Program-made: the position numbers and the translations under genes
Notes under the pieces: generated by a model
What the model saw: the letters and a program-made list of their open reading frames with translations, nothing else
What the model was told of the DNA's origin: nothing
Database searches by the model: none
Part shown: positions 42,003-50,645 of the stretch, in pieces
Position numbering within the stretch: position 1 is the first letter of the stretch
How the letters are laid out: every line of letters begins with the position of its first letter
Assembly: GCF_040081985.1 (NCBI RefSeq)
Contig: NZ_JBEBMH010000006.1
Location: 186,001 to 250,000 of the forward strand
From: Kumtagia yinganensis
Lineage (GTDB): Bacteria; Pseudomonadota; Alphaproteobacteria; Rhizobiales; Rhizobiaceae
Reading direction: 5' to 3'
DNA: 64,000 bases

Positions 42003-42965
42003 ATGCCAATCACCAAAAAAGAGGTTCTGGAGGTTCTCGACGACGGCCGGCTCCGCAACATGCGCTTCACCGTCGGGCCGATCAGCATCAATGCCGGCGA
42101 GTACGACAAGGTCTACGACCTGATCGAGGCAGGTGCGATAACGGTAAAACCGTGGAAGGAAACCTATTCGCTCTACATCGCCGCGAGCAACATGATCCGC
42201 ACGGCAGCCAAGGAACCGCCGCTCACGCCGATCATCCGCTCCAACGTGCTTCATGAATGCACGCATGTCATAACCGACATGAACAAGATTAGGGTCACCC
42301 GGGTGGCGGACGAGGCGGCCGCCTATCTCGCTCAGGTGACATACCATTTGATGCTCGAGCCGAACTACGATCCCCCGACGATCCGCGGCATTCCGGAATA
42401 CGACATGATCCGGCTGTGCGTGCGGCTGGCGAAGCAATATGAGCTGGGCAAGCCTGGCGGCAACGGCGCGCAGATTTCAGCGGATGACATCAGGGCGGTC
42501 GCCAACATGGTGCCCAGCCTGCCGGAATACAGCCACATCAAGCCGGAAGAGATCGCCGTCGCCGACGGCGTCGGCATGGATAGCGACGAGGCCGAGGAAT
42601 TCTACAGGCGACAGGTTTCGCGGATGAACATCCAGCTCCTCAACGAACTCATGGCCGAGGAAACGCGGCGGCTTATCGAGAGTTCGATGAAGGTGCAGAT
42701 CGTAGCCTACGAAAACTACGTCACCTGGGACCCGGAACTGCTGGAGTTATTCGCAACGGCGACAGCCGGAACCTCTGACAAGAACAAGGCGGCGCTGCTG
42801 AAGCTGCATCGGATCTTCGCAACGATCGCCCAGCGCAGCGCCGTCGAATACAACCAGCGGCTTTCGGCCCTCAAGAAGGGCGACAAGGTTTCAGAAAAAT
42901 TCCACGCGGTCTTCCAATCCGGACAGCGCGCCGCCCTGCTGGATGCGTTGCGCGTTCCGAGATGA
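42003..42965 (+). CDS. Unknown protein with HECTH metalloprotease-like motif
   Basis: A 320-residue protein; ATG at 42003 (MPITKKEVLEVLDDGRLRNM) after AAGGAGA. Residues 84-88 are HECTH, inside NVLHECTHVITDM, an HExxH zinc motif. About 15 residues later DEAAAYLA (103-110) offers acidic residues in the position where gluzincin-like proteins have a third ligand. The rest is helical (VSRMNIQLLNELMAEETRRL, LKLHRIFATIAQRSAVEYNQ). No signal peptide. A second HExxH protein follows after 48 bases. I cannot name a family; a zinc peptidase or a zinc-stabilised toxin or effector are options. Confidence 0.75.
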   Translation: MPITKKEVLEVLDDGRLRNMRFTVGPISINAGEYDKVYDLIEAGAITVKPWKETYSLYIAASNMIRTAAKEPPLTPIIRSNVLHECTHVITDMNKIRVTRVADEAAAYLAQVTYHLMLEPNYDPPTIRGIPEYDMIRLCVRLAKQYELGKPGGNGAQISADDIRAVANMVPSLPEYSHIKPEEIAVADGVGMDSDEAEEFYRRQVSRMNIQLLNELMAEETRRLIESSMKVQIVAYENYVTWDPELLELFATATAGTSDKNKAALLKLHRIFATIAQRSAVEYNQRLSALKKGDKVSEKFHAVFQSGQRAALLDALRVPR

Positions 42966-43013
42966 CCGTCACAGCCCGGCGGACACTGTCCACGCCAGCC
43001 TCGGAGGAGATGC

Positions 43014-43892
43014 ATGGCAAACACACTTTACATCGTCGACGACGATCTGTTCAGCCGCCAGCCGCAACTGGTGCGCGACACGACGCTCGCCGAAACCCAG
43101 AACCTCTTTGCCTTCGTCAGCGGCTTCAAGGTTATCCTGCAGCAGCCGTCGAAGTTTCCGACGCGCTTCGATTTCACCGATTCGGTGGTGAAGGTGGTCG
43201 AGAGTGATGGCGACGTCGGCGCGTTCCACAACCAGTCAGTGCGGACGCAGACGGCGAACCTCGCTCATTCGGCCCAACAGAATGGCGTCACCCTGAACAC
43301 CGGAACCCAGAAACGCAATGCGGGTGTGCCGGAACGCGGCGGCATCGGCTTCCAGTCCAAGGACATCCTCACCGCCGGCAGCCAGAAACTGGCCTTTGTG
43401 CTGACCGGCGGCGCGGCGTCGCTGGAAACTGTGAAGGAGGCGGTCGCCGAATTCAACGCCGGCGGGCGCAGCAGGAACGAGATCCTGGCGGACAAGAAAA
43501 ATGCGATAGAAGGAACCCGCACCCGAAAGGGGCTGGGTCTGGCAGGCTACTACGGCAGACACCAGGCGCTCGTCGACATACGCGGCTTGACCGCATGGGA
43601 TTTGGTCGAAAAACCGCTGTCGGACTGGCCGAAAGACGACCAGATCAGCGTCGCGACCGCACTGGCGCGATTGATCGCGCACGAGGCCAGGCACCAGTAC
43701 ATCGCGCCCCACTACAATGGCGGCGGCCTGGGCGCATCGGAAGCCTCGTTGTGGGGCGACAAGAATTTCGCCGCCTTCGACAAGGGCGACCAGAAGGAAG
43801 TGTCGGTCGCGCTGGCGAATTTCACCAAGCTGCAGAAAACGGCCACGATCCACCTCGAGACCAACCCGACGAACCAGCCGTTTCCATACTGA
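43014..43892 (+). CDS. Unknown protein with HEARH metalloprotease-like motif
   Basis: A 292-residue protein from the ATG at 43014 (MANTLYIVDDDLFSRQPQLV). Residues 223-233 read HEARHQYIAPH, which gives HExxH plus a third His at the metzincin spacing, although the usual Gly between is Ile. It is followed by GGGLGASEASLWGD. The N-terminal 130 residues are beta-rich and end in FVLTGGAASLETVKEA. No signal peptide is evident. It lies 48 bases after the other HExxH gene on the same strand and ends just before sdaA, which is convergent. Probably one two-gene operon. Family not recognised. Confidence 0.75.
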   Translation: MANTLYIVDDDLFSRQPQLVRDTTLAETQNLFAFVSGFKVILQQPSKFPTRFDFTDSVVKVVESDGDVGAFHNQSVRTQTANLAHSAQQNGVTLNTGTQKRNAGVPERGGIGFQSKDILTAGSQKLAFVLTGGAASLETVKEAVAEFNAGGRSRNEILADKKNAIEGTRTRKGLGLAGYYGRHQALVDIRGLTAWDLVEKPLSDWPKDDQISVATALARLIAHEARHQYIAPHYNGGGLGASEASLWGDKNFAAFDKGDQKEVSVALANFTKLQKTATIHLETNPTNQPFPY

Positions 43893-43920
43893 CGGTTGCG
43901 AGCCCTGCGGTCGTTAGGGC

Positions 43921-45321
43921 TCAGCACTCCACGACGTTGACCGCGAGCCCGCCTAGGCTGGTCTCCTTGTATTTCTCGCTCATGTCCAGCCCGGTCTGGC
44001 GCATGGTCTCGATCGCGGCGTCGAGCGGCACAAAATGTTTGCCGTCGCCCTTGACCGCCAGCGAGGCGGCGGTGACGGCCTTGACCGCGCCCAGCGCATT
44101 GCGCTCGATGCAGGGCACCTGCACCAGCCCGCCGACCGGGTCGCAAGTCATGCCGAGGTGATGCTCCAGGGCGATCTCGGCGGCATTCTCCACCTGTTCC
44201 GGCGAGCCGCCCATCACGGCGCACAAGCCCGCAGCCGCCATCGCCGAGGCCGAGCCGACCTCGCCCTGGCAGCCGACCTCGGCACCCGAAATTGAGGCGT
44301 TGGTCTTAATGATGCCGCCAACCGCCGCCGCCGTTAGAAGAAAATCGCGGATGCTCGGCTGGTCGGCCTCCGGATGGAAATGCAGCCAGTAGCGCAACAC
44401 GGCCGGCAGCGTGCCGGCGGCGCCATTGGTTGGCGCGGTAACGACGCGGCCGCCGGCAGCATTCTCCTCGTTGACCGCCATGGCATAGACCGACAGCCAG
44501 TCATTGGCGAGCAGCGGGTTCGGCCGGTTCTGCCGCCATTCCTCCTCCATTTTCTGGTGCAGCATCCTCGCGCGGCGGCGCACCTTCAGGCCGCCCGGCA
44601 TGATGCCTTCCTGCGCCAGCCCGCGCTCGATGCAGCCGCGCATGGCGCTCCAGATCGCGTCGAGCCCGGCATCGAGGTCCTCGCGCGACATCCGCGTTTC
44701 TTCGTTGGCCCGCTTCATCTCGGCGATCGACAGGCCGCTCTTTCCAGCCATCTTCAGCATCTGGGCGGCGTCGGCGAAGGGATAAGGAACGCGGGGACCC
44801 TCAGCCTTGGCGGAGCTGCCCTTCATGCGCTGCAACTCTTCCTCGGATACGACGAACCCGCCGCCCACCGAATAATAGACGCGGCGCAGGATCAGGTGGT
44901 CGTCAGTGTCGTAGGCGTAAAACGTCATGCCGTTGGCATGGCCGGGGAGCGGTGTCTTCTTGTCCAGCACGAGGTCGACGGCGGGATCGAAGCGGTAGGA
45001 CGGATGGCCGGGAGGCGAGACGCGCTTTTCCGCCTTGATCTTGTCGATCTGCGCGTCCGACTTGTCCGGATCGACGGTGGTCGGCGTCTCGCCGGCAAGC
45101 CCGAGGATGACAGCGCGGTCGGAACCGTGGCCGATGCCCGTGTAGGCGAGCGAGCCGTGCAGGCTGGCGCCGAGGCGGCCGACTTTCGTCCCGGCCGGCC
45201 GCGGCCAGTCATCGCCGGCAACCTCGTCGAGAAAACGCCGGGCCGCCGTCATCGGCCCCATCGTATGCGAACTCGACGGGCCAATGCCGATCTTGAACAG
45301 GTCGAAGACGGAAAGAAACAA
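43921..45321 (-). CDS. sdaA: L-serine ammonia-lyase (single chain, Fe-S)
   Basis: A 466-residue enzyme with both the beta domain (SVFDLFKIGIGPSSSHTMGP at the N-terminus) and the catalytic alpha domain fused, as in SdaA. The iron-sulfur and substrate segments SISGAEVGCQGEVGSASAMA, GMTCDPVGGLVQVPCIERN and VNVVEC carry the cluster-binding Cys residues. It deaminates L-serine to pyruvate and ammonia in the cytosol and is oxygen-sensitive. No other catabolic gene is linked. Convergent with the HExxH pair. Confidence 0.95.
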   Translation of the reverse strand: MFLSVFDLFKIGIGPSSSHTMGPMTAARRFLDEVAGDDWPRPAGTKVGRLGASLHGSLAYTGIGHGSDRAVILGLAGETPTTVDPDKSDAQIDKIKAEKRVSPPGHPSYRFDPAVDLVLDKKTPLPGHANGMTFYAYDTDDHLILRRVYYSVGGGFVVSEEELQRMKGSSAKAEGPRVPYPFADAAQMLKMAGKSGLSIAEMKRANEETRMSREDLDAGLDAIWSAMRGCIERGLAQEGIMPGGLKVRRRARMLHQKMEEEWRQNRPNPLLANDWLSVYAMAVNEENAAGGRVVTAPTNGAAGTLPAVLRYWLHFHPEADQPSIRDFLLTAAAVGGIIKTNASISGAEVGCQGEVGSASAMAAAGLCAVMGGSPEQVENAAEIALEHHLGMTCDPVGGLVQVPCIERNALGAVKAVTAASLAVKGDGKHFVPLDAAIETMRQTGLDMSEKYKETSLGGLAVNVVEC

Positions 45322-45508
45322 GCGGGATGCTCCGGTCCGGTCGGTGCGATCATTCGCACATCGGGCAACAGATATCGGTCTTTTGCGGCTCTTAGGCTAG
45401 GCCCGCTCCGAAATCCGCTGTGCAGGCCGCGACATCGCTAGGCCGGACGGCCGAAACGCGGAAAGGCGCGGTCGCCCGCACCTTTCCGATGCCGCCCAGG
45501 GTTATCGC

Positions 45509-45637
45509 TCAGCCTGCGGCGAGAACCGCCGCCGTCTGATGGCCTCCAACCAGCCAGGCCAGAAGGAGGATGCCCGCGAAGCCGATGACCACCTTTGCGG
45601 TGAGGCCCCAGCAGGACTTCTGAATTCCGTCGTCCAT
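45509..45637 (-). CDS. Small membrane peptide
   Basis: A 42-residue peptide from the ATG at 45637 (MDDGIQKSCWGLTAKVVIGF) with one hydrophobic span (VVIGFAGILLLAWLVGG). Ribosome site GGGAAA. A longer frame to 45724 exists without a good start. A hairpin (GGAAAGG 45460-45466 with CCTTTCC 45481-45487) lies just downstream. Short and without homologues that I recognise, so only moderately supported. Confidence 0.45.
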   Translation of the reverse strand: MDDGIQKSCWGLTAKVVIGFAGILLLAWLVGGHQTAAVLAAG

Positions 45638-45959
45638 GATTTTCCCGTCGTTTCCGGTACGGGGCTCAACGGTCGTTACGCCGCCTTGTCCCCGTACCGA
45701 TTGCTCAAATACGATTTCGGCCACGCCTTCGCAACGTGAAAAATGGCGAAAACATGGCAGTCCACCGTTCCGGAACGGGATGTTGGCGTTCGCATTTTTA
45801 TCAAATCAATATGTTAGCGGTCATTTACCGTAAACGGTGTTTTCACGCATAAGGCGGCATTGCGGCGCGCGCGGAACTGCGCCGCAGTAAGGACTTGTGC
45901 CCGCAAAATCTGGCGCCGCCAGTTTCCTTCCCTATGCTCGCGGCATTACCCTGTCCGGC

Positions 45960-46679
45960 ATGGCCGAATCGCTGATCCTGTCTCCGGCGGATCTTGCCGC
46001 CCTCGCCTTCTTCCTGGTCGTATGGGTTGTCCATGCGTTGGCGGCCAATGGCCATCTGGTCAAGCGCGTGTCACTGACGGCCGCGATGAATGCCCAGCGG
46101 CTCGCCTGGATGCACACGATGGGCCGGCGCGAATTGCGCATGATCGACACCAGCATCATGGTCGGTCTGCAGCAGGGGACGGCGTTCTTCGCCTCCAGCG
46201 CGCTCATCGCGCTCGGCGGCTGCTTCGCATTGCTCAGGGGCGCCGACAACGTGCTGATGGTCGTGAATGAGCTGCCGCTCGCCGCGCAGCATTCGCGCCA
46301 GGCCTTCGAGGTCAAGGTGGTCGGGCTGATCGCCATCCTTGCATATGCCTTCTTCAAGTTCGGCTGGTCGTATCGCCTCTTCAACTACTGCTCGATCCTG
46401 GTCGGTGCCGTGCCGATGCACCGCGACAGCCTCGACGATCCCTCGGCGATGGAGGCCGCGATCCAGCGCGCCGCGCGCATGAACATGCTGGCCGGCTCGC
46501 ATTTCAACGCAGGCCTGCGCGGCATCTTCTTCTCGCTCGCCTATCTCGGCTGGTTCCTGAGCCCGGCTGCCTTCCTGTTCACCACGCTGCTGCTGTTTGC
46601 CGTGCTTGTGCGCCGGCAATTCTTTTCGGAGGCGCGCAGCGTGGCATTGGGAGAGAAGGCAGTGGGCAATCGGCAGTAG
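45960..46679 (+). CDS. DUF599 family membrane protein
   Basis: A 239-residue inner-membrane protein of the DUF599 family; ATG at 45960 (MAESLILSPADLAALAFFLV). It has four main hydrophobic spans. The conserved pieces are AWMHTMGRRELRMIDTSIMV, GLQQGTAFFASSALIALGG, AYAFFKFGWSYRLFNYCSIL and AGSHFNAGLRGIFFSLAYLG. Function unknown. The last residues (GEKAVGNRQ) are encoded by a palindromic repeat that also supplies the 3' end of the convergent ydcF-like gene. Confidence 0.88.
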   Translation: MAESLILSPADLAALAFFLVVWVVHALAANGHLVKRVSLTAAMNAQRLAWMHTMGRRELRMIDTSIMVGLQQGTAFFASSALIALGGCFALLRGADNVLMVVNELPLAAQHSRQAFEVKVVGLIAILAYAFFKFGWSYRLFNYCSILVGAVPMHRDSLDDPSAMEAAIQRAARMNMLAGSHFNAGLRGIFFSLAYLGWFLSPAAFLFTTLLLFAVLVRRQFFSEARSVALGEKAVGNRQ

Positions 46680-46733
46680 GCAGTCGGGCAAAAATTCCTA
46701 CTGCCTACTGCCTATTCCCTACTGCCCACTCTT
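46653..46733. repeat. Palindromic GCAGTAGGCAGT repeat at a gene junction
   Basis: AGTGGGCAATCGGCAGTAGG, then CAGTCGGGC, is mirrored by CCTACTGCCTACTGCC and TACTGCCCACT after a short AAAAATT centre. The stop codons of both convergent genes lie inside it. Confidence 0.7.
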
Positions 46734-47516
46734 CGGAAACGGCTCGTCGATCCGTCCCGACAGCCAGTATGCAAGAAGCCCGATCCATTCGCGGATGCCG
46801 AGCGTCGTCGCCTGCAGCGAATCGATGGCGTTGTCGGCGAAGAACAGGCCTTCCCTGCCGGAGGTGCGATAGTCGACCGGCCAGGGCAGCACGGCAAAAT
46901 CCGCCTTGCGGAACAGCGCCATGGAGCGCGGCATGTGGAAGGCTGAGGTCACCAGCAGCCAGGTCTCGCCGGGTTGCGGCGTCACCAGCCTCTTGGTGAA
47001 GACGGCGTTCTCATAGGTATTGCGGGACTGGTTCTCCAGCACGAACCGCGCCGGGTCGACGCCCAGCGCGGTCAGCAGGCGCGGCGCGGTGGCCCCGTCA
47101 CCCTCACCTTCCAGGAACACCGTGCCGGTGCCGCCGCTGACGACGATCCGCGCCTGCGGATAGCGCCGCGCCAGCACCGCCGTCTCGATGTAGCGGTCGC
47201 CGCCGGCGTTCACCTCATAGCCGCCGCGCACCAGGTTGATCGCACCTTCCAGCCCGCCGCCGAGCACGACGATGCCATCGACTTTTTCCGGCGCGGGGTT
47301 CGGGCGCTGAAAACGTTCCTCAAGCGGATTGAGCAAAGTCTGGCCGAACGACGTCCATGTCGCCACCGCCAGAATGACTAAGGCGCCGCCGGCACCTGCC
47401 GCCATCAGCTTTCGGCGATGGAAGAAGCCAGCCAACAAGCCGGCGGCGAGCAGGAAGATCGCCAGATTCAGAGGCTGGACGAAGAACCAGAAAATCTTTG
47501 AGAGGAGGAAGAACAT
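46719..47516 (-). CDS. YdcF/DUF218 family membrane protein
   Basis: A 265-residue protein with two N-terminal spans (IFWFFVQPLNLAIFLLAAGL and AAGAGGALVILAVATW) and a periplasmic DUF218 domain (VDGIVVLGGGLEGAINLV, YPQARIVVSGGTGTVF, ENQSRNTYENAVFT, WLLVTSAFHMPRSMALF). The domain is shared with SanA, YdcF and ElyC, which act in envelope or cell-wall homeostasis; the precise role is unsettled. Single gene, with its 3' end in the palindromic repeat. Confidence 0.9.
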   Translation of the reverse strand: MFFLLSKIFWFFVQPLNLAIFLLAAGLLAGFFHRRKLMAAGAGGALVILAVATWTSFGQTLLNPLEERFQRPNPAPEKVDGIVVLGGGLEGAINLVRGGYEVNAGGDRYIETAVLARRYPQARIVVSGGTGTVFLEGEGDGATAPRLLTALGVDPARFVLENQSRNTYENAVFTKRLVTPQPGETWLLVTSAFHMPRSMALFRKADFAVLPWPVDYRTSGREGLFFADNAIDSLQATTLGIREWIGLLAYWLSGRIDEPFPKSGQ

Positions 47517-47578
47517 AGGTCGATCAACCTCCTGCCGAGTTCAGAAAAAATGGAAGGGCGACACGTCCGACGGCGACC

Positions 47579-49147
47579 CTACCACCACTTCTCCGGCTTG
47601 AACCGTCCGGCGGCCTGCTCGATCACATGCCCTGTCTGGAACAGCGTCTCCTCGTCGAACGGTTTTCCGATGAGCTGCAGGCCGAGCGGCAGGCCGTTGG
47701 CGTCGAGGCCGGCGGGAACGGCGATGCCCGGCAGGCCGGCCATGTTCACGGTGACGGTGAAAATGTCGTTCAGGTACATCTTTACCGGGTCGTTCGCCAT
47801 GTCCTCGTCGGCGATGCCGAAGGCTGCGGACGGCGTGGCGGGCGTCAGGATCACGTCGATGCCGTCGGCGAACACCTTTTCGAAATCGCGCTTGATCAGC
47901 GTGCGCACCTTCTGCGCCTGGAGGTAGTAGGCGTCGTAGTAGCCAGCGGACAGCACATAAGTGCCGATCATGATGCGGCGCTTGACCTCGCGCCCAAAAC
48001 CGGCGGCACGGGTCTTTTCGTACATGTCGATGATGTCCTTGCCCGGCACGCGCAGGCCGTAGCGCACGCCGTCGTAGCGGGCGAGGTTGGACGAGGCTTC
48101 GGCGGGCGCGACGATGTAATAGGCCGGGAGCGCATATTTGGTGTGCGGCAGCGAGATGTCGACGATCTCGGCGCCGGCGTCCTTCAGCCAGGCAATGCCC
48201 TTCTGCCAGAGCGTCTCGATCTCCTCCGGCATACCGTCGACCCGGTATTCCTTCGGGATGCCGACCTTCATGCCCCTGATCGGCTTGCCCAGCGCCGCCT
48301 CATAGTCGGGCACCGGGATGTCGACGGAAGTCGTGTCCTTGGCGTCGACGGAGGCCATGGACTTCAGCATGATCGCGGCGTCGCGCACGTCGCGCGCGAT
48401 CGGGCCGGCCTGGTCGAGCGAGGAGGCGAAGGCGACGACGCCCCAGCGCGAGACGCGGCCATAGGTCGGCTTGATGCCGACCGTGCCGGTGAAGGCCGCC
48501 GGCTGGCGGATCGAGCCGCCGGTGTCGGTGGCGGTCGCGCCGGCGCAGAGGAAGGCCGCGACCGATGCCGCCGAACCGCCCGACGAACCGCCGGGCACAA
48601 GGCGCATATTGTCCAGCGCGCGCGCCTTCCTGACCCCTCCGCCGGCCGAGACGAACCCACCCTCGCCCATATGGGTGGCAGGCATGACGCTCTGCTCGGT
48701 GCGCTGGCGCCGCCACGGATTGACGACCGGGCCGTAATAGGACGTCTCGTTGGACGAGCCCATGGCGAACTCGTCCATGTTGAGTTTTCCGAGCATGACC
48801 GCGCCGTCGGCCCACAGGTTGGACGTTACTGTGGATTCATAACGCGGCTTGAACCCGTCGAGGACGTGGCTGCACGCCTGGGTGTGGACGCCTTCGGTGG
48901 AGAACAGATCCTTGATGCCGAGCGGGATGCCTTCCAGAGCGCCGGCCTCGCCCTTGGCCAGTTTCGCGTCGGATGCCTTCGCCATGGCGCGCGCCTTGTC
49001 GTGGGTGACGGCAACATAGGCGTTGAAGGTCGGGTTGGCGGCATCGATCGCCGCGAGATAAGAGTCGGTCAGTTCGACCGAGGAGATCTCTTTCGCCCGG
49101 AGTTTTTCGCGGGCCTCGGCAATGGTCAGTCCGGTGAGCTCGGTCAT
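47579..49147 (-). CDS. gatA: Glutamyl-tRNA(Gln)/Asp-tRNA(Asn) amidotransferase subunit A
   Basis: A 522-residue amidase-signature enzyme. The catalytic triad region is present: Lys in GIPLGIKDLFST and the two Ser in LVPGGSSGGSAASV and ATDTGGSIRQPAAF. It releases ammonia from glutamine for amidation of misacylated tRNAs, working with GatB and GatC. It is unusual in having about 30 extra residues just before the Gly-Ser-rich loop (QSVMPATHMGEGGFVSAGGG), bounded in DNA by a 7-bp inverted repeat (48613-48619 and 48701-48707). The GNAT gene ends at the base next to its start codon and gatC lies beyond it. gatB is not in the window. Confidence 0.95.
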   Translation of the reverse strand: MTELTGLTIAEAREKLRAKEISSVELTDSYLAAIDAANPTFNAYVAVTHDKARAMAKASDAKLAKGEAGALEGIPLGIKDLFSTEGVHTQACSHVLDGFKPRYESTVTSNLWADGAVMLGKLNMDEFAMGSSNETSYYGPVVNPWRRQRTEQSVMPATHMGEGGFVSAGGGVRKARALDNMRLVPGGSSGGSAASVAAFLCAGATATDTGGSIRQPAAFTGTVGIKPTYGRVSRWGVVAFASSLDQAGPIARDVRDAAIMLKSMASVDAKDTTSVDIPVPDYEAALGKPIRGMKVGIPKEYRVDGMPEEIETLWQKGIAWLKDAGAEIVDISLPHTKYALPAYYIVAPAEASSNLARYDGVRYGLRVPGKDIIDMYEKTRAAGFGREVKRRIMIGTYVLSAGYYDAYYLQAQKVRTLIKRDFEKVFADGIDVILTPATPSAAFGIADEDMANDPVKMYLNDIFTVTVNMAGLPGIAVPAGLDANGLPLGLQLIGKPFDEETLFQTGHVIEQAAGRFKPEKWW

Positions 49148-49612
49148 TTAGGAAAGCTTCTTTTCGTAGAATCGGGAATGGCCGGAATCGGGATAGTCGA
49201 GCACCGCGCCGCAGGTGGTGAAGCCGCCGCGCTCATAGACGCGGTAGGCCGGCTCGAAGCCGGGCGCTTCGCCGGTTTCCAGCACCAGCCGGGAAATGCC
49301 TTTTTCACGAGCGAGCGCCTCGACCTTCTGCAACAGTTGCGAGCCGACGCGTTTTCCCCGCACTTCCGGCAGCGTGAACATGCGCTTGACCTCGCCGAGG
49401 CCATCGCCGTGGTCCTTCAAGGCCCCCATGCCGACCGGCCTGCCTTCGTCGCGGGCCACGAACAGGGTGACGGACGGTTCAGCCATCTGCTCGACGGTGA
49501 GCTGGAACTGGAACTCGCGCGGCGTCAGAGGGATCATGGTGGCGTTCAGGGCCGCCACCATCGTGCGGACATCGTCCTGCAGCGGCGTCTCGACCGTGAT
49601 CTCGAGTGCCAT
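49148..49612 (-). CDS. GNAT-family acetyltransferase
   Basis: A 154-residue N-acetyltransferase. The acetyl-CoA-binding motif A is VKRMFTLPEVRGKRVGSQLL (the R-x-x-G-x-G/A form with RGKRVGS), followed by LEALAREKGI-like VEALAREKGISRLVLETG and ERGGFTTCGA. It sits between gatC (two bases upstream) and gatA (no gap), so it is translated from the same message. The substrate is unknown; the tight placement between two amidotransferase subunits is common in rhizobia but does not prove a link. Confidence 0.9.
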   Translation of the reverse strand: MALEITVETPLQDDVRTMVAALNATMIPLTPREFQFQLTVEQMAEPSVTLFVARDEGRPVGMGALKDHGDGLGEVKRMFTLPEVRGKRVGSQLLQKVEALAREKGISRLVLETGEAPGFEPAYRVYERGGFTTCGAVLDYPDSGHSRFYEKKLS

Positions 49613-49614
49613 GA

Positions 49615-49902
49615 CTATTCCACCACCTTCGGCACCAGGAAGAAGTTTTCCGCCGTCGCCGGCGCATTGGCGACGATGTCGGCGGCCTTTCCTCCGTCGG
49701 TCACGCCGTCCTGCCGCTTCTTCATGGCCATGGGCGTCACCGACACCATCGGCTCGACGCCGGCCACGTCGACCTCGTTCAACTGCTCGACGAAGCCGAG
49801 GATGGCGTTGAGTTCGCCGGTCATGCGTTCGGCATCCGCATCGTCGACGGCGATGCGGGCAAGGCGCGCGACGCGCTTCACGGTGGCGATATCGACGGAC
49901 AT
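49615..49902 (-). CDS. gatC: Amidotransferase subunit C
   Basis: A 95-residue GatC, the normal length. It starts at the ATG at 49902 (MSVDIATVKRVARLARIAVD) and has the typical LNAILGFVEQLNEVDVAGVE, PMVSVTPM, and C-terminal ATAENFFLVPKVVE. GatC stabilises the GatA-GatB complex. First gene of the gatC-GNAT-gatA operon. Confidence 0.96.
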   Translation of the reverse strand: MSVDIATVKRVARLARIAVDDADAERMTGELNAILGFVEQLNEVDVAGVEPMVSVTPMAMKKRQDGVTDGGKAADIVANAPATAENFFLVPKVVE

Positions 49903-50012
49903 CTCTTGCCTCAGCGAAAGGAGGGGAAAGGCGAAGTCCGGGCTATAGCGGCGCGCCGCGCGCCGCGCAACCGCAGACGGCAAGGCCGCCGCGCCGCTTT
50001 TCGTGGGAAAAC

Positions 50013-50094
50013 CCGGGGACAGTTTACTTTTATCCCCTCGCACCAACCCATCCAGAACCACGCCTTTCCGGGGATAAAAGTAAACTGTCCCCGG
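50013..50094. repeat. Palindromic element (GGGACAGTTTACTTT type), copy 2
   Basis: CCGGGGACAGTTTACTTTTA onward (25 bases, 50013-50037) is the exact reverse complement of 50070-50094. It shares its arms with the in-frame element at 28071-28147. Confidence 0.85.
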
Positions 50095-50645
50095 CATGCA
50101 GCCTTCCCCGTCGCCACGCTGCGGAACTCCGCCCTGGCCATTGAGTGGAAAAACTCCCTTCCGAGAGCGTGGGAAGCGGGGCGCGAAGCCGAGCCTCTCA
50201 AAGTTTTTGTACGTGGCGCGACCCTCGCGCCCCGCCGGCGTGCTTGCCCGACCGCTGATACCGCCCACTCGATCGGGAGCGCGTCGTCGCGATCTGGGGC
50301 CCGGGCGTAAAGGCTCTCGCCAGGCCGCGCACCGTTACGCGGCCACCCCGGCGCCGATGCTCTCCCCTGATACCCGGTGCGCACCAGGTTTCCCGCGAGA
50401 GCGATCGCGGGGATTATGAGGCGGAATGGGCCGGCGGGGATGAGGCCGGGCGAAAATCGAACGATTCAGTTTTCCGGCGACGCGGTGGGTCCAGGTAAAG
50501 CCTTGAAAAATCGCTCTTTTCTCATTCAGGCGCGTTGTTGGACGATCATATTTTCGCAGAATGGGGTGAAACCTGTCCCCGTCGGACGCGCCTTTGCCGC
50601 CTTGCCGGTCATGGCGGCGAAATACAGCAGAGGGGAACGGCGGGA
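50095..50645. other. Gene-free stretch upstream of gatC
   Basis: About 550 GC-rich bases. The open frames lack protein-like features, and no RNA gene, promoter of clear quality or further repeat was recognised. Confidence 0.4.

Noticed and set aside
47627..49948. Open frame of over 770 codons antisense to gatA, the GNAT gene and part of gatC
   Set aside because: It crosses three well-supported genes on the other strand and has the composition of an antisense shadow.
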